NCBI RefSeq assembly: GCF_030490285.1
Contig: NZ_CP129884.1
Location: 4,570,081 to 4,634,080, forward strand
Length of the DNA stretch: 64,000 nt
DNA from: Methylomonas montana
Lineage (GTDB): Bacteria > Pseudomonadota > Gammaproteobacteria > Methylococcales > Methylomonadaceae
Direction: 5' to 3'
Part shown: positions 22,166 through 32,122 of the stretch, in pieces
How the letters are laid out: each line of letters opens with the position of its first letter
How positions within the stretch are numbered: position 1 is the first letter of the stretch
Notes under the pieces: model-generated
What the model was told of the DNA's origin: nothing
What the model saw: the letters and a program-made list of their open reading frames with translations, nothing else
Database searches by the model: none
Made by a program: the position numbers and the translations under genes

Positions 22166-24114
22166 TAACACTTTGTTGTGCGGCCTTTTTAGCCGGTAGC
22201 CGGGCGGTGGCAGACGACTCGCTCGCCGATCTCAAAGCCCTGTCGCTACAGGAATTAAGCGCCAGCACGGTTTCCATCGCCTCAAAAAGTCAACAACCGA
22301 TCAGCGAAACGCCTTCGGCGGTGTTCGTCATCAGCCACGAAGAAATCAGGCGATCCGGGATGCAGTCGATACCGGAACTGTTGCGCAAAGTCCCCGGACT
22401 GGAAGTCGCTAGAGTCGATGCCAATCAATGGGCGATCAGTAGCCGCGGCTTTAACGGTATATATGCCAATAAACTGTTAGTGATGATGGACGGTCGTACC
22501 GTTTACGACCCTTTGAACTCCGGGGTGTACTGGAACGAACAGGATTATCCGCTGGAAGATATCGACCGTATCGAGGTAATTCGCGGTCCGGGCGCGACTT
22601 TATGGGGCTCGAACGCCGTCAACGGCGTCATCAACATCGTCACCCGCTCCTCTCAGGAATCACAAGGCCTATTGCTATCGGGCGGCACCGGCAAGGAAGA
22701 GCCGGGATTCGGCACCTTTCGCTATGGCGGCCAGCTCAATCCGGATTTTCATTATCGGGTTTACGGCAAATACAATCATCGCGAGGATTTCCACTTCGGC
22801 AACGGCGAAAAAGCCAATGACAGCCTGGACATGGGCCGCGCCGGCTTTCGTGGAGACTGGGCGCCCGACGCCCGCAAAAATTTGATCGTACAGGGCGATT
22901 ATTTCAACGGCGACATGCAGCAATCCCTGAGTAATATCGACACAACGATGCCGATAAGCGCCGATAATACCAAGAAATACGGCGGCAACGTGTTGCTGCG
23001 TTGGCAGCAAACCCTGGATAACGATAGCCGTTTGCAAATCCGCAGTTATTTCGACCACGCCGTCAGAAACCAAAGTCGGCTGGATTATCGGCGCAGTACT
23101 TTCGATTTCGATCTACAGCACAATTTCCGTTGGCAAGACCATAACCTGACCTGGGGCACAGGTTACCGCTACAACTCCGATCTGCTAGCACAAAAAGTCG
23201 CCTTGCTACATTTCGATCCGACGCAACGCGATGTGCATTTGTTCAACGTCTTCGCTCAGGACGAATGGCGCTTTTTCGCTGACGATCTGCGCCTGATTTA
23301 CGGCAGCAAAGTCGAACATAACGATTTCACCGGTTTCGAAATTCAACCTTCGGCGCGGCTATTGTGGATACCTAGTCAACAGCACAGCGTGTGGGGAGCG
23401 GTATCCAGAGCAGTGCGGGTACCGGCCCGGGTCGATCACGACCTTAATGTGCTATTCAACGTAGCGCCCGACACTACCGCTAACGTATTGGGCGACGACA
23501 ATTTCGACTCGGAAACCGCCATCACCTATGAACTGGGCTATCGCTTTTTCCCCAGCGATGCCTTTAATATTGATACCACGCTGTTTTATAGTGATTATGG
23601 CCGACTCAGTACCACAGAACCCCAGTCGCCAATAGTATCGGGCCAAGATACCACTATCCCGTTTTTGATTGCCAACAAAGCCAAGGGCGAAACCTATGGC
23701 TGGGAAACGGCTGTGAACTGGCGAGCATCCGAGAATTGGCGCTTGCAAGGCAGTTACAGCCTGTTTGGAATAGCCTTGCATCGGCGCGACGGCAGTCTCG
23801 ATACTGCCGCCGAGGTGGCCGAAGGCAATAGTGCCAGAAATCGCGTCAATCTGAGCTCCTATCTTAACTTGCCACATCAGTTGGAATTCGACGCGCACTG
23901 GTATTACACCGATCGTTTGCTCAATCAAGTGTCAGCCTATCACCGCCTCGACTTGCGCCTGGGTTGGCAGCCGAACCTGCATTTCGAACTTGCGGTGGGC
24001 GCGCAAAATTTGCTGGACAATAGGCACCTCGAATTTAGTCCCTATCTCGATAACGCCGTCATCAGCAGCGAATTTGAACGCAATTACTACATTAAAGCCA
24101 CGGTGCGTTATTAA
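22123..24114 (+). CDS. TonB-dependent receptor with IS-derived N-terminus
   Basis: A roughly 660-residue outer-membrane receptor. The plug domain is complete: TPSAVFVISHEEIRRSG, LLRKVPGLEVARVDAN, LLVMMDGRTVYDPL, DIDRIEVIRGPGATLWGSNAVNGVINIVTR. A 22-strand barrel follows and ends in a C-terminal aromatic strand (NYYIKATVRY). The first codons (MSICRLVTILSLRA, or GTG 22141 onward) come from the IS630 right end; the native signal peptide was separated by the insertion. The hybrid N-terminus is still hydrophobic (VTILSLRAVTLCCAAFLAG) and ends in AVA-DD, so it may export the protein. Receptors of this subgroup are commonly followed, as here, by a YfiR-like gene and a kinase. The ligand is unknown. 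Confidence 0.85.
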   Translation: MSICRLVTILSLRAVTLCCAAFLAGSRAVADDSLADLKALSLQELSASTVSIASKSQQPISETPSAVFVISHEEIRRSGMQSIPELLRKVPGLEVARVDANQWAISSRGFNGIYANKLLVMMDGRTVYDPLNSGVYWNEQDYPLEDIDRIEVIRGPGATLWGSNAVNGVINIVTRSSQESQGLLLSGGTGKEEPGFGTFRYGGQLNPDFHYRVYGKYNHREDFHFGNGEKANDSLDMGRAGFRGDWAPDARKNLIVQGDYFNGDMQQSLSNIDTTMPISADNTKKYGGNVLLRWQQTLDNDSRLQIRSYFDHAVRNQSRLDYRRSTFDFDLQHNFRWQDHNLTWGTGYRYNSDLLAQKVALLHFDPTQRDVHLFNVFAQDEWRFFADDLRLIYGSKVEHNDFTGFEIQPSARLLWIPSQQHSVWGAVSRAVRVPARVDHDLNVLFNVAPDTTANVLGDDNFDSETAITYELGYRFFPSDAFNIDTTLFYSDYGRLSTTEPQSPIVSGQDTTIPFLIANKAKGETYGWETAVNWRASENWRLQGSYSLFGIALHRRDGSLDTAAEVAEGNSARNRVNLSSYLNLPHQLEFDAHWYYTDRLLNQVSAYHRLDLRLGWQPNLHFELAVGAQNLLDNRHLEFSPYLDNAVISSEFERNYYIKATVRY

Positions 24115-24681
24115 ATGTGGCATCGAAGTTTGTTCAGCAAAGTCGTGGCAAAAACCGGTTGGGTTTATCGGTATTTGCTCTCGATGCTGCTATGTTGCCT
24201 GGTTCTAGTCAATCCCAGCAGAGCAAATGAACAACGTTTTAACGAAACGGAACTTAAAGCGGCATATCTATATAATTTTGCTTACTTTGTTACCTGGCCC
24301 GAAACCAATAGGGATTTTCTGTTTTGCAGTTATGCCAATTCACCGGTAACCACCATATTGGCTCGGCTTATCGTAGGCGAGCGGGTACATGATAGGGCTA
24401 TTCAACTACTGATCGATCCTGTCCCGGCACAATTACACGAATGTCATGTCATTTATATTCCCGCGCAGCAGGAGAGGATACTGGCCGCGACGCTGGAGTT
24501 CGTTCGCGCTTTTCCGGTGCTGACCGTCAGCGATACCGCCGATTTCGAAGACCGTGGCGGCATGATCCGTCTAGCGACCGAAGATATGCGGATTCAACCG
24601 GTGATTCGGCTGAAAAATGTGACGCGCAGTGGATTGGGGATTAGCTCCAAGCTGCTGCGTAGTTCTCGGGTAATCGAGTAA
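24115..24681 (+). CDS. YfiR-family (DUF4154) periplasmic protein
   Basis: A 188-residue exported protein starting immediately after the receptor stop. A hydrophobic signal segment (YLLSMLLCCLVLVNPSRA) precedes the YfiR core ETELKAAYLYNFAYFVTWPE, then FLFCSYANSPVTTILARL, ECHVIYIPAQQE, LTVSDTADFEDRGGMIRL and the C-terminal LGISSKLLRSSRVIE. YfiR in Pseudomonas is a periplasmic redox-sensitive repressor of the diguanylate cyclase YfiN. Here no cyclase is present; the downstream gene is a histidine kinase, so the partner is probably the kinase's periplasmic CHASE8-like domain. The assignment to the family is firm, the partner is inference. Confidence 0.9.
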   Translation: MWHRSLFSKVVAKTGWVYRYLLSMLLCCLVLVNPSRANEQRFNETELKAAYLYNFAYFVTWPETNRDFLFCSYANSPVTTILARLIVGERVHDRAIQLLIDPVPAQLHECHVIYIPAQQERILAATLEFVRAFPVLTVSDTADFEDRGGMIRLATEDMRIQPVIRLKNVTRSGLGISSKLLRSSRVIE

Positions 24682-24685
24682 TCCC

Positions 24686-26299
24686 ATGTCCTTGATTGCC
24701 GCCTACCAGCACGCGTCAATTCGACAAAAAATTTTGGCCATCGCGTTAACGACCGCTTTCATCAGTGCCGTATTCACCCTGCTGTTTTTTCTAGCCAGCG
24801 ATTATAGTCATCAAAAACAAAGACTTCTGGACCAGAGCCGGGTGTTGTCGAAAATTCTAGCCAACAATGTTTCCGCCGCCATTATTTACCACGATTCGAC
24901 TACCGCTCAGGAAATTCTAGCGGCACTCAAGGAAAAAGACGATGTCATCGGCGCTTACATTTTTACCGCCGATCACCAGCTATTTGCCAATTATCAAAGC
25001 CAATTACCGAACAATCAGGCTATTTTGCAAACCATAGGCCAACACAACGGCGATTTCTGGCAACAGTTTCCCACCAACCAACCTAACAATCACGACGATC
25101 ACATTTTTCATGCCGACTCTCTCGACCTGGTCGTACCCATCACCATCGACCAGCGGCTGATCGGCTTCTTAGCCATGCATCTGTCCCTGGCGGAATTGCT
25201 ACACAACTTTCAATACACCACATTGGAAGCCTTAGCCGCGATGTTGTTAGCCATGCTGATCGCGATGCTGCTCGCCCGTTGGCTGGGATATAAAATCAGT
25301 AAGCCTTTATTGCACTTAACGTCCAACATCGAACAAATTAGCCAGAACGACGCGTTTAGTACTAGGTTAACGGTAGACACATACGACGAAACCGGGATTC
25401 TGATCAAAACCTTTAACAGCATGCTGGATCGCATAGAACAGCATGAGCGTAATAAAAACGCCTTGATCGTTAATTTATCGCATGCCAAATTAGAAGCGGA
25501 AAGAGCCAGCTACGCCAAATCGGAATTTTTGTCGCGGATGAGTCATGAGTTGCGGACGCCGTTAAACGCCATCATCGGTTTTAGTCAATTGCTGGAATCC
25601 GATGTACATAACCCGTTAAACGAGGATCAAAAAGACTCGGCCAATCACATTCTCGGCGCCGGCTTGCATTTACTGGATTTGATCAGCGAATTGCTGGACC
25701 TAAGCGCGGTGGAAAGCGGCAAGTTGGCTCTCTGCATTGATAAGGTCGATTGCCGAAGCGTCATTGAGGAATCTTTGGATTTGGTGCGTCATCAGGCCCG
25801 AGATCGCGGCATTGACATCCACTGCCAATTGCCGAAACAACGTTTTTCGGTTTATGCCGATCGCTTACGCTTGAAGCAATGCCTGCTGAACCTGCTATCC
25901 AATGCCATCAAATATAACCGACCAAACGGTGAAGCGACGGTCTTGGTCGAACAGCGAGACCGGCAAGTTCACATTACCATCCGGGATAGCGGTATCGGCA
26001 TCGCCCCCGAACAGTTTGCGATGCTATTCCAGCCGTTTACCCGATTTCATCAGGATCAGGAAGTTATCGAAGGTACCGGAATCGGTTTATTGATTACCAA
26101 GCATATGATCGAACTAATGAAAGGTTCGCTGAAAGTCAGTAGCCAGGTCGGCCAGGGCAGCGAATTTACGATTATCCTTGAACAAGCCCATCCCATGACT
26201 GGCATTGCCAGGGCAGGGTCTACTCGGCAAACATCGAATCAATCCGCTCCGATTGCCGAAAGCGGCTCCCAATTGCCGATCGATACAAACCTGTCTTAA
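24686..26299 (+). CDS. Membrane sensor histidine kinase (CHASE8-HAMP-HisKA-HATPase)
   Basis: A 537-residue inner-membrane kinase. Two membrane helices (residues about 15-38 and 178-200) flank a periplasmic region resembling CHASE8 (SRVLSKILANNVSAAIIYHD). A HAMP linker follows (about 200-250), then HisKA with phospho-acceptor His about 287 (SEFLSRMSHELRTPLNAIIG), and a HATPase domain with N box LLSNAIKYNR, G1 RDSGIGIAPE and G2 GTGIGLLI. There is no receiver domain and no response-regulator gene nearby, so its phosphorylation target lies elsewhere. It follows the YfiR-like gene by four bases and completes the receptor-YfiR-kinase unit. Confidence 0.92.
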   Translation: MSLIAAYQHASIRQKILAIALTTAFISAVFTLLFFLASDYSHQKQRLLDQSRVLSKILANNVSAAIIYHDSTTAQEILAALKEKDDVIGAYIFTADHQLFANYQSQLPNNQAILQTIGQHNGDFWQQFPTNQPNNHDDHIFHADSLDLVVPITIDQRLIGFLAMHLSLAELLHNFQYTTLEALAAMLLAMLIAMLLARWLGYKISKPLLHLTSNIEQISQNDAFSTRLTVDTYDETGILIKTFNSMLDRIEQHERNKNALIVNLSHAKLEAERASYAKSEFLSRMSHELRTPLNAIIGFSQLLESDVHNPLNEDQKDSANHILGAGLHLLDLISELLDLSAVESGKLALCIDKVDCRSVIEESLDLVRHQARDRGIDIHCQLPKQRFSVYADRLRLKQCLLNLLSNAIKYNRPNGEATVLVEQRDRQVHITIRDSGIGIAPEQFAMLFQPFTRFHQDQEVIEGTGIGLLITKHMIELMKGSLKVSSQVGQGSEFTIILEQAHPMTGIARAGSTRQTSNQSAPIAESGSQLPIDTNLS

Positions 26300-26341
26300 T
26301 TTTGTCCGGTGTTTTGGAAAAATACCGGGCCGGGCCGAAAA

Positions 26342-26367
26342 CTCGTTGATGGTTTGGAATCAACGAG
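26342..26367 (-). terminator. Hairpin between the kinase and phoU genes
   Basis: CTCGTTGAT-8-ATCAACGAG forms a perfect 9-bp stem. Read on the minus strand it is followed by TTTTC, so it suits termination of the pst-phoU operon; on the plus strand there is no T run. Confidence 0.55.
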
Positions 26368-26379
26368 CCTGACCGGAGT

Positions 26380-27099
26380 TTAGCGGATGGAATTGACGGT
26401 GCGTTCCAGTTCTTCGCGACTTAGATGGCGCACATCCTTGCCTTTCACCATGTAAATTACCTGCTCACAAACATTGCAGGCATGGTCGCCAATCCGTTCC
26501 AACGCACGAGCCGCCCACAACATATCCAGCGCCCGAGTAATGTTGCGCGGATTTTCCATCATCTGCGTGATTAATTGCCGAGTGATGCTGGTATATTCGC
26601 GATCCACCTTGGAATCTTGTTCGGTAATCGCCACCACTTCCTCGACGTCGTTTCTGGCATAGGCATCCAAGGCGCCGTTCAGCATGTCCTTGACCAGATT
26701 CAGCAAATGTTCGATTTCGTAATATTTGTCCTGATAATAGTCAGCACCTTCCAGACGCATGGTCATCTTGGCGATGCGCGCCGCTTCGTCACCGATCCGC
26801 TCCAGGTCGGTGATGATCTTGATCGTGGCGATCAGCATCCGTAAATCGTAGGCCGCCGGTTGGCGTTTGGCCATGATTTCGGTGCATTCGTGATCGATAT
26901 CCTTTTCCATTTCGTTGACTTGATGGTCTTGTTGCACGACTTTCTCGGCATCTTCCATGTCGTAGCCCATGAACGCCTTGGTCGCCAAATCGACTTGCTG
27001 TTCGACCAAGCCGCCCATGGCCAACACCTTGTTGCGGATGTCTTCCATCTCCTCGTTAAATTGACGGGAAATGTGTTGTTTGATTTTGCTGTTATCCAT
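26380..27099 (-). CDS. phoU: Phosphate-specific transport system regulator PhoU
   Basis: A 239-residue all-helical protein with two PhoU repeats. Metal-binding motif residues are seen in TDLERIGDEAARIAK (residues about 95-110) and ALERIGDHACNVCEQ (about 198-212). It links the Pst transporter to the PhoR kinase and represses the Pho regulon when phosphate is plentiful. A strong AGGAGG Shine-Dalgarno precedes the ATG, and it lies ten bases after pstB as the last gene of the pst operon. Length is typical. Confidence 0.95.
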   Translation of the reverse strand: MDNSKIKQHISRQFNEEMEDIRNKVLAMGGLVEQQVDLATKAFMGYDMEDAEKVVQQDHQVNEMEKDIDHECTEIMAKRQPAAYDLRMLIATIKIITDLERIGDEAARIAKMTMRLEGADYYQDKYYEIEHLLNLVKDMLNGALDAYARNDVEEVVAITEQDSKVDREYTSITRQLITQMMENPRNITRALDMLWAARALERIGDHACNVCEQVIYMVKGKDVRHLSREELERTVNSIR

Positions 27100-27109
27100 T
27101 GCCTACCTC

Positions 27110-27943
27110 CTAGCCGTACCTACCGGTAATGTAATCTTCTGTTTGTTTTTTCGCTGGATTGGTAAACAACTCGCTGGTTTCACCAAATTCGATTAATTCG
27201 CCCATGTACATGAAAGCGGTGTAATCAGACACCCGCGCCGCCTGCTGCATGTTATGGGTGACGATCACGATCGTATATTTTTCTTTGAGTTCGTTGATCA
27301 ATTCTTCGATTTTCAACGTGGAAATCGGGTCCAGCGCCGAGGCTGGTTCGTCCAACAGGATCACTTCCGGCTCGATGGCGATCGCCCGAGCAATTACCAG
27401 CCGCTGCTGCTGACCACCAGACATGCCCAAGGCATTGTCGTTCAAGCGGTCCTTCATTTCGTCCCACAGCGCCGCACCGCGTAGGGACTTTTCGACGACT
27501 TCGTCGAGTATACGCCTGTCGTTGATACCCTGAATACGCAAGCCATAAGCCACGTTTTCGTAAATGGTTTTCGGAAACGGATTGGGTTTTTGAAACACCA
27601 TGCCCACCCGCCGGCGCAAGGCCGCAACATTGACCGATTTATCGTAAATATCTTCGCCATCCAGCAGAATCTTGCCTTTAATAGTGACGCCGTCGACCAG
27701 ATCGTTCATCCGGTTGATGCAGCGCAGCAGAGTCGATTTGCCGCAGCCGCTGGGACCGATATAAGCGGTCACCCGCTTGCGCGGCATTTCCATATTGACG
27801 TTATGCAAAGCCTGTTTTTGTCCATAAAACAAATCCAGGTTTTCGACTTTGATACAGGTTTCGATCTCGCCGGAAACGGCTCGCTCTTCTCTATTCAACG
27901 CATTGATATCAATGGCGTGGCTGATTTTTTGTGCTGTTGTCAT
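27110..27943 (-). CDS. pstB: Phosphate ABC transporter ATP-binding protein PstB
   Basis: A 277-residue ABC ATPase that powers phosphate import. Walker A is [12 protein letters not shown], the signature is [18 protein letters not shown], Walker B is [12 protein letters not shown], and the switch His is in [15 protein letters not shown]. The ATG at 27943 ([12 protein letters not shown]) is preferred; an in-frame TTG at 27976 would add eleven residues but has no Shine-Dalgarno. It follows pstA closely and precedes phoU. Confidence 0.95.
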   Translation of the reverse strand: MTTAQKISHAIDINALNREERAVSGEIETCIKVENLDLFYGQKQALHNVNMEMPRKRVTAYIGPSGCGKSTLLRCINRMNDLVDGVTIKGKILLDGEDIYDKSVNVAALRRRVGMVFQKPNPFPKTIYENVAYGLRIQGINDRRILDEVVEKSLRGAALWDEMKDRLNDNALGMSGGQQQRLVIARAIAIEPEVILLDEPASALDPISTLKIEELINELKEKYTIVIVTHNMQQAARVSDYTAFMYMGELIEFGETSELFTNPAKKQTEDYITGRYG

Positions 27944-27978
27944 GATATTTTGGGTCCAGGCTTCCGGAGGATGCAATA

Positions 27979-29634
27979 TTAGTTTTCTAGGGCGCGGTAT
28001 TTTTCCCGCAAATTGTTGCGTATGGAAATAGCGAACATGTTCAGACCGATAATGACCATCACCAGTAGCAGCGAAGTGGCATACACCAACGGTCTGGCCG
28101 CTTCGACGTTAGGGCTCTGGAAACCGACATCGTAAATATGGAAACCCAGATGCATAAATTTTCTATCCAGATGCAGATAGGGGAAATTGCCGTCCATCGG
28201 CAGGGTCGGCGCCAGTTTGACCACACCAACCAACATCAACGGCGCTACCTCGCCAGCCGCGCGCGCCACCGCCAGGATCAAACCGGTCATGATTGCCGGA
28301 CTGGCCATCGGCAACACGGTGCGCCATAGCGTTTCGGCTTTAGTGGCGCCCAAGGCCAGACTACCCTCGCGGATCGACTTCGGAATCCGCGACAGACCTT
28401 CCTCGGTGGCGACGATCACCACCGGCAAGGTCATCAAGGCCAGCGTCAACGAGGCCCATAGCAAACCGGGCGTACCGAAGACCGGCGCCGGCGCCGCTTC
28501 CGGGAAAAACAAGCGGTCGATATTGCCGCCGATGATATAAACGAAAAAGCCCAAGCCAAATACGCCGTAAACGATAGACGGTACGCCAGCCAGGTTGTTA
28601 ACGGCGATCCGGATCACACGGGTAATAAAACCTTGCTTGGCGTACTCGCGCAGATAAACCGCCGCGATCACCCCAAACGGCGTCACCACGATGGCCATCA
28701 GCAACACCATCAGCACCGTGCCGAAGATGGCCGGGAAGATACCGCCCTCGGTGTTGGCTTCGCGCGGCTCGTCGCTGACGAATGTCGTGAAATTACTCAC
28801 ATACTCGATGATTTTATCGAATACGCTCATGGTATTGGGGCGCGTTAATTTGACGACTCGATGCAAGGGCAAACTGATTTCCTTCTGTCCGGCTTCCGCT
28901 ACCACCAGACTGTAGCGTTTACTTTCCTTGCTGAGTTTGAAAATCTGTTGCTGTATGACTTGGTACTGCTTCTCGTAAGCCTGTTTTTGCGCGGCGAATT
29001 CCTGCTTGGCGGCATCGCTCCACTGGTTTTTGAGTTCCAGCGAGCGCTGCTTCAAACGCAAGCGCTCCAAATCGTAGTTGATCGCCCCAACGTCTTTATC
29101 TTGCAAATTATCGATTTCGTCGTGTTGTTCCAGCACTGTCGCGAGCTTGTCTTGGGCAACCTGCCAAGCTTGTTCGCCTTCAGCGATCACCACGCCGTCT
29201 TCCTTGACCGCCAGCAAGCGACCGTAGAAATTGCCCCATTCCCGGCGTTCGATCATCACCAATTCATCCGGCGTGGATTGGCCGCGAATATATTGCTGCT
29301 GTATCCAGCGGAAATCGCTGCCGAAAATGTCGCGGTTGCCGGTCTTGACCAGATGCTGCACCAGATATTCGCCATTATCCAGCAACTCATGGCCGGCGGC
29401 TTTGGCTTGCGCGGCCGGCAACAGCGACGTCGCCACCTGTTCGCCGATGATCACCGTCTCCGGAGCACCACGATCTTGATAGCGGTACTCGACGATGTCG
29501 GCCGGCCAGAAATGGCCCAAGCCTCTGACCGCAATCAGCAGCAATAAGCCTACCACCAAGATAAGGTTCAAACTGACCGCGCCGGCGGTCATCCAGATCC
29601 ACGGCGAACCGCTCTTAAACCATGCTTTCATCAT
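27979..29634 (-). CDS. pstA: Phosphate ABC transporter permease PstA, long form
   Basis: A 551-residue inner-membrane permease. The C-terminal 270 residues are the usual PstA permease with six helices and the EAA loop ([27 protein letters not shown]). The N-terminal half is an extra region: one membrane helix ([21 protein letters not shown]) followed by about 200 residues of predicted periplasmic, partly coiled-coil sequence ([22 protein letters not shown]). E. coli PstA is about 300 residues, so this is the extended form known from several gammaproteobacteria. Its start overlaps the pstC stop by four bases. Confidence 0.93.
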   Translation of the reverse strand: MMKAWFKSGSPWIWMTAGAVSLNLILVVGLLLLIAVRGLGHFWPADIVEYRYQDRGAPETVIIGEQVATSLLPAAQAKAAGHELLDNGEYLVQHLVKTGNRDIFGSDFRWIQQQYIRGQSTPDELVMIERREWGNFYGRLLAVKEDGVVIAEGEQAWQVAQDKLATVLEQHDEIDNLQDKDVGAINYDLERLRLKQRSLELKNQWSDAAKQEFAAQKQAYEKQYQVIQQQIFKLSKESKRYSLVVAEAGQKEISLPLHRVVKLTRPNTMSVFDKIIEYVSNFTTFVSDEPREANTEGGIFPAIFGTVLMVLLMAIVVTPFGVIAAVYLREYAKQGFITRVIRIAVNNLAGVPSIVYGVFGLGFFVYIIGGNIDRLFFPEAAPAPVFGTPGLLWASLTLALMTLPVVIVATEEGLSRIPKSIREGSLALGATKAETLWRTVLPMASPAIMTGLILAVARAAGEVAPLMLVGVVKLAPTLPMDGNFPYLHLDRKFMHLGFHIYDVGFQSPNVEAARPLVYATSLLLVMVIIGLNMFAISIRNNLREKYRALEN

Positions 29635-31907
29635 AATGAGCTGTATTTTTGTCTGAGATTCTGCCGAATGACTTCAGCCAGAGTGTTGACTACAAAGGTG
29701 AACATGAACAACACCAGCGCCGCCAGGAACAATACGCGATAGTGGGTACTATTCACTTCCGACTCCGGCATTTCCACCGCGATATTGGCAGACAGGGTAC
29801 GCAAGCCCTGGAAAATGCTCAAATCCATCACCGCAGTATTGCCGGTGGCCATCAAAACGATCATCGTCTCGCCAACCGCGCGGCCGAAACCGATCATGAT
29901 CGCCGAGAAAATGCCGGGGCTGGCGGTCAGCAACACCACTTTGGTCATGGTCTGCCAGGGCGTAGCGCCCAAGGCCAAGGAACCCGTGGTCAAATGCTTG
30001 GGCACGCTGAAAATCGCATCTTCGGCAATGGAAAATATCATCGGGATCACCGCGAAACCCATCGCCAAACCAACGACCAGGGTGTTGCGCTGATCGTAGC
30101 CGATGCCGAATTCTTCGCGCATCCAGGTGCGTAAATCGCCGTTAAAACAGAGTGCTTCTATCGCCGGGCTTAATTGAAAAGACAGCCAGCCGCCGAAAAT
30201 CACCACCGGAATCAATACGATGGCATCCCAACCGTCGGGAATTTTGTGGCGGGTTTGTTCGGGTACGTATTGCCAACAATAGGCGAAAATCATCACCGAC
30301 AGCGGCACCACCATCAGCAGCGCAAAAATCCCGGTGAGATTAGCTTCCACGAAAGGCGCCAGCCACAAGCCGGCCAGAAAACCCAAAATCACCGTCGGTA
30401 AAGCACCCATGATTTCCACGCCTGGCTTCACATATTGCCGCACGCTGGGCGCCATGAAATACCCGGTATAAATCGCGCCGAACAAGGCCAGCGGAATACC
30501 CATCAGCATCGCGTAAAACGAAGCTTTCAAAGTGCCGAACACCAGCGGCGTCAGACTCATTTTCGGTTCGAAATCGTTGCTGGCCGACGACGATTGCCAA
30601 ATATAATCTGGCTTTGGATAACTTTCGTACCAGACTCTGTTCCATAACGAAGCCCACGATACTTCCGGATGTTCGTTATCAATTTTCCAGTGATTGATCT
30701 TGCCGTCTTCGGCTTGCAACAGCAAGGCATTGGCGCGCGGCGACAAGGTCACGGCCACCGGCTTGCCGCCGGCGATTTTTTCCTTGATCAATTCGCGTTC
30801 GGCGGTGGAACTGTAAATGCCAATTTCGCCATTGGCGTCCGCCGCCAACATGCCTTTACGGCGCTGCTCCGGATTGATGGTGACAATCGGCGCCTCGGAC
30901 ACTTTAAATTCACGCAGTTTTTCGACGCTGAAGTGATTTTGCTGATCGCGTATCATGGTCCATTGCGCCATCACACCGCTGGTATCGCCTATCAGCAGGG
31001 AAATATCGCCATTCAAAAACTCCATGCTGCTGATTTGCGTGCCTTGATTCAACACATTGAGTTTGTGCTTAATCTTGGGCTGGCTTTTGTCGGCTATATC
31101 GACCACGGTCAAATCGCCGGCACGACTAGCCAAATACAGATTGCGCAGTTCTTTATCCAACAAAATGAAATCCACTTCGTCAGCCGCCATCTCCACGACG
31201 CTGTCGGTGGCTTCCCAGCTGACTTCGTCGAACATCGATTCTTTTTTGCTCAGGCTGCTTAAAACCATGCGGTTATCGGCGGTTTTCGCCAGCAAGGTGC
31301 TGTCTTTATCGCCCAATTTCACCGCCAGTTTGGTCAGCGCTTGGCCTTGTTTGTCCACCACCAGCGGCTGGGCACCCAGCGGATATTGAATCGAAGGGGT
31401 AATCAAACGCTTACCGTCGGGATAAGTCAGTTTGTAATCGTGCTTAACCACCACGGCGCGGCCATCTGACAAACCGAAGGCAATCACACCTTTATCGACA
31501 CCGCCGTGCGCATAACTGGTGATCTGAACTTGCTCGGGAATCGGCAGCGGATCGACACGCAGCACCTGGCCGCCGGCGACGCTGAAAAATACGACTTTTC
31601 CGGTATCGGTAAAACGCACGGCCACTTCGTTTTGCTCTTCCATCGACAGGAATACGGTATTGCCTAAACCCGGCTCGGGTACGTCGTAACGGCCGACCGA
31701 TTCGGCGTGCGACGGCAACAGTATCGGAAAAACCACATACAACAGGTAAAAGAAGATCAACACCACGGCGACGATGATACTCAAGCCGCCGGCCACGACG
31801 CCGCGCGCCACCATCTTATCTTTTACCAGCCGCCAGCGCTGGTAACGGTCACTAGTGGCTGTCTGAAACAACGTGGCTTTCGCTTGGGTGGGATGGGCTT
31901 CAGTCAT
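29631..31907 (-). CDS. pstC: Phosphate ABC transporter permease PstC, long form
   Basis: A 758-residue permease, more than twice the E. coli length. After a first helix (GLSIIVAVVLIFFYLLYVVF) comes a periplasmic insert of about 400 residues with beta-propeller-like repeats (VAVRFTDTGKVVFFSVAGG, IGIYSSTAERELIKE). The C-terminal 290 residues hold the standard permease with the coupling loop ([25 protein letters not shown]). It pairs with the equally extended PstA. The gene begins about 60 bases after an intrinsic terminator that separates it from pstS, so its expression depends on readthrough or a local promoter. Confidence 0.93.
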   Translation of the reverse strand: MTEAHPTQAKATLFQTATSDRYQRWRLVKDKMVARGVVAGGLSIIVAVVLIFFYLLYVVFPILLPSHAESVGRYDVPEPGLGNTVFLSMEEQNEVAVRFTDTGKVVFFSVAGGQVLRVDPLPIPEQVQITSYAHGGVDKGVIAFGLSDGRAVVVKHDYKLTYPDGKRLITPSIQYPLGAQPLVVDKQGQALTKLAVKLGDKDSTLLAKTADNRMVLSSLSKKESMFDEVSWEATDSVVEMAADEVDFILLDKELRNLYLASRAGDLTVVDIADKSQPKIKHKLNVLNQGTQISSMEFLNGDISLLIGDTSGVMAQWTMIRDQQNHFSVEKLREFKVSEAPIVTINPEQRRKGMLAADANGEIGIYSSTAERELIKEKIAGGKPVAVTLSPRANALLLQAEDGKINHWKIDNEHPEVSWASLWNRVWYESYPKPDYIWQSSSASNDFEPKMSLTPLVFGTLKASFYAMLMGIPLALFGAIYTGYFMAPSVRQYVKPGVEIMGALPTVILGFLAGLWLAPFVEANLTGIFALLMVVPLSVMIFAYCWQYVPEQTRHKIPDGWDAIVLIPVVIFGGWLSFQLSPAIEALCFNGDLRTWMREEFGIGYDQRNTLVVGLAMGFAVIPMIFSIAEDAIFSVPKHLTTGSLALGATPWQTMTKVVLLTASPGIFSAIMIGFGRAVGETMIVLMATGNTAVMDLSIFQGLRTLSANIAVEMPESEVNSTHYRVLFLAALVLFMFTFVVNTLAEVIRQNLRQKYSSL

Positions 31908-31967
31908 AACAAGGCATAGTTAGTTAACATAGCTACGGCGAAATATCGCAACGCAGACAAAAACAAA

Positions 31968-32000
31968 AAAGCCGATAACTACTAAGGAATTATCGGCTTT
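31968..32000 (-). terminator. Intrinsic terminator/attenuator between pstS and pstC
   Basis: AAAGCCGATAA (31968-31978) and TTATCGGCTTT (31990-32000) form a perfect 11-bp stem. On the minus strand the stem is followed by TTTTTTG-TTTTTG. It sits downstream of pstS and upstream of pstC, so partial termination would give more PstS than permease. Confidence 0.85.
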
Positions 32001-32122
32001 ATATTATACAAGATCATCCGCCATTAATTGGTGGATAGGATGAATGGCTTTGTTTTATTAGCCAGTCCCTTGCTGCGTCCGTGCATCATTGTCCCTTTAT
32101 CAGACATCCTTGGCTGATGTAA

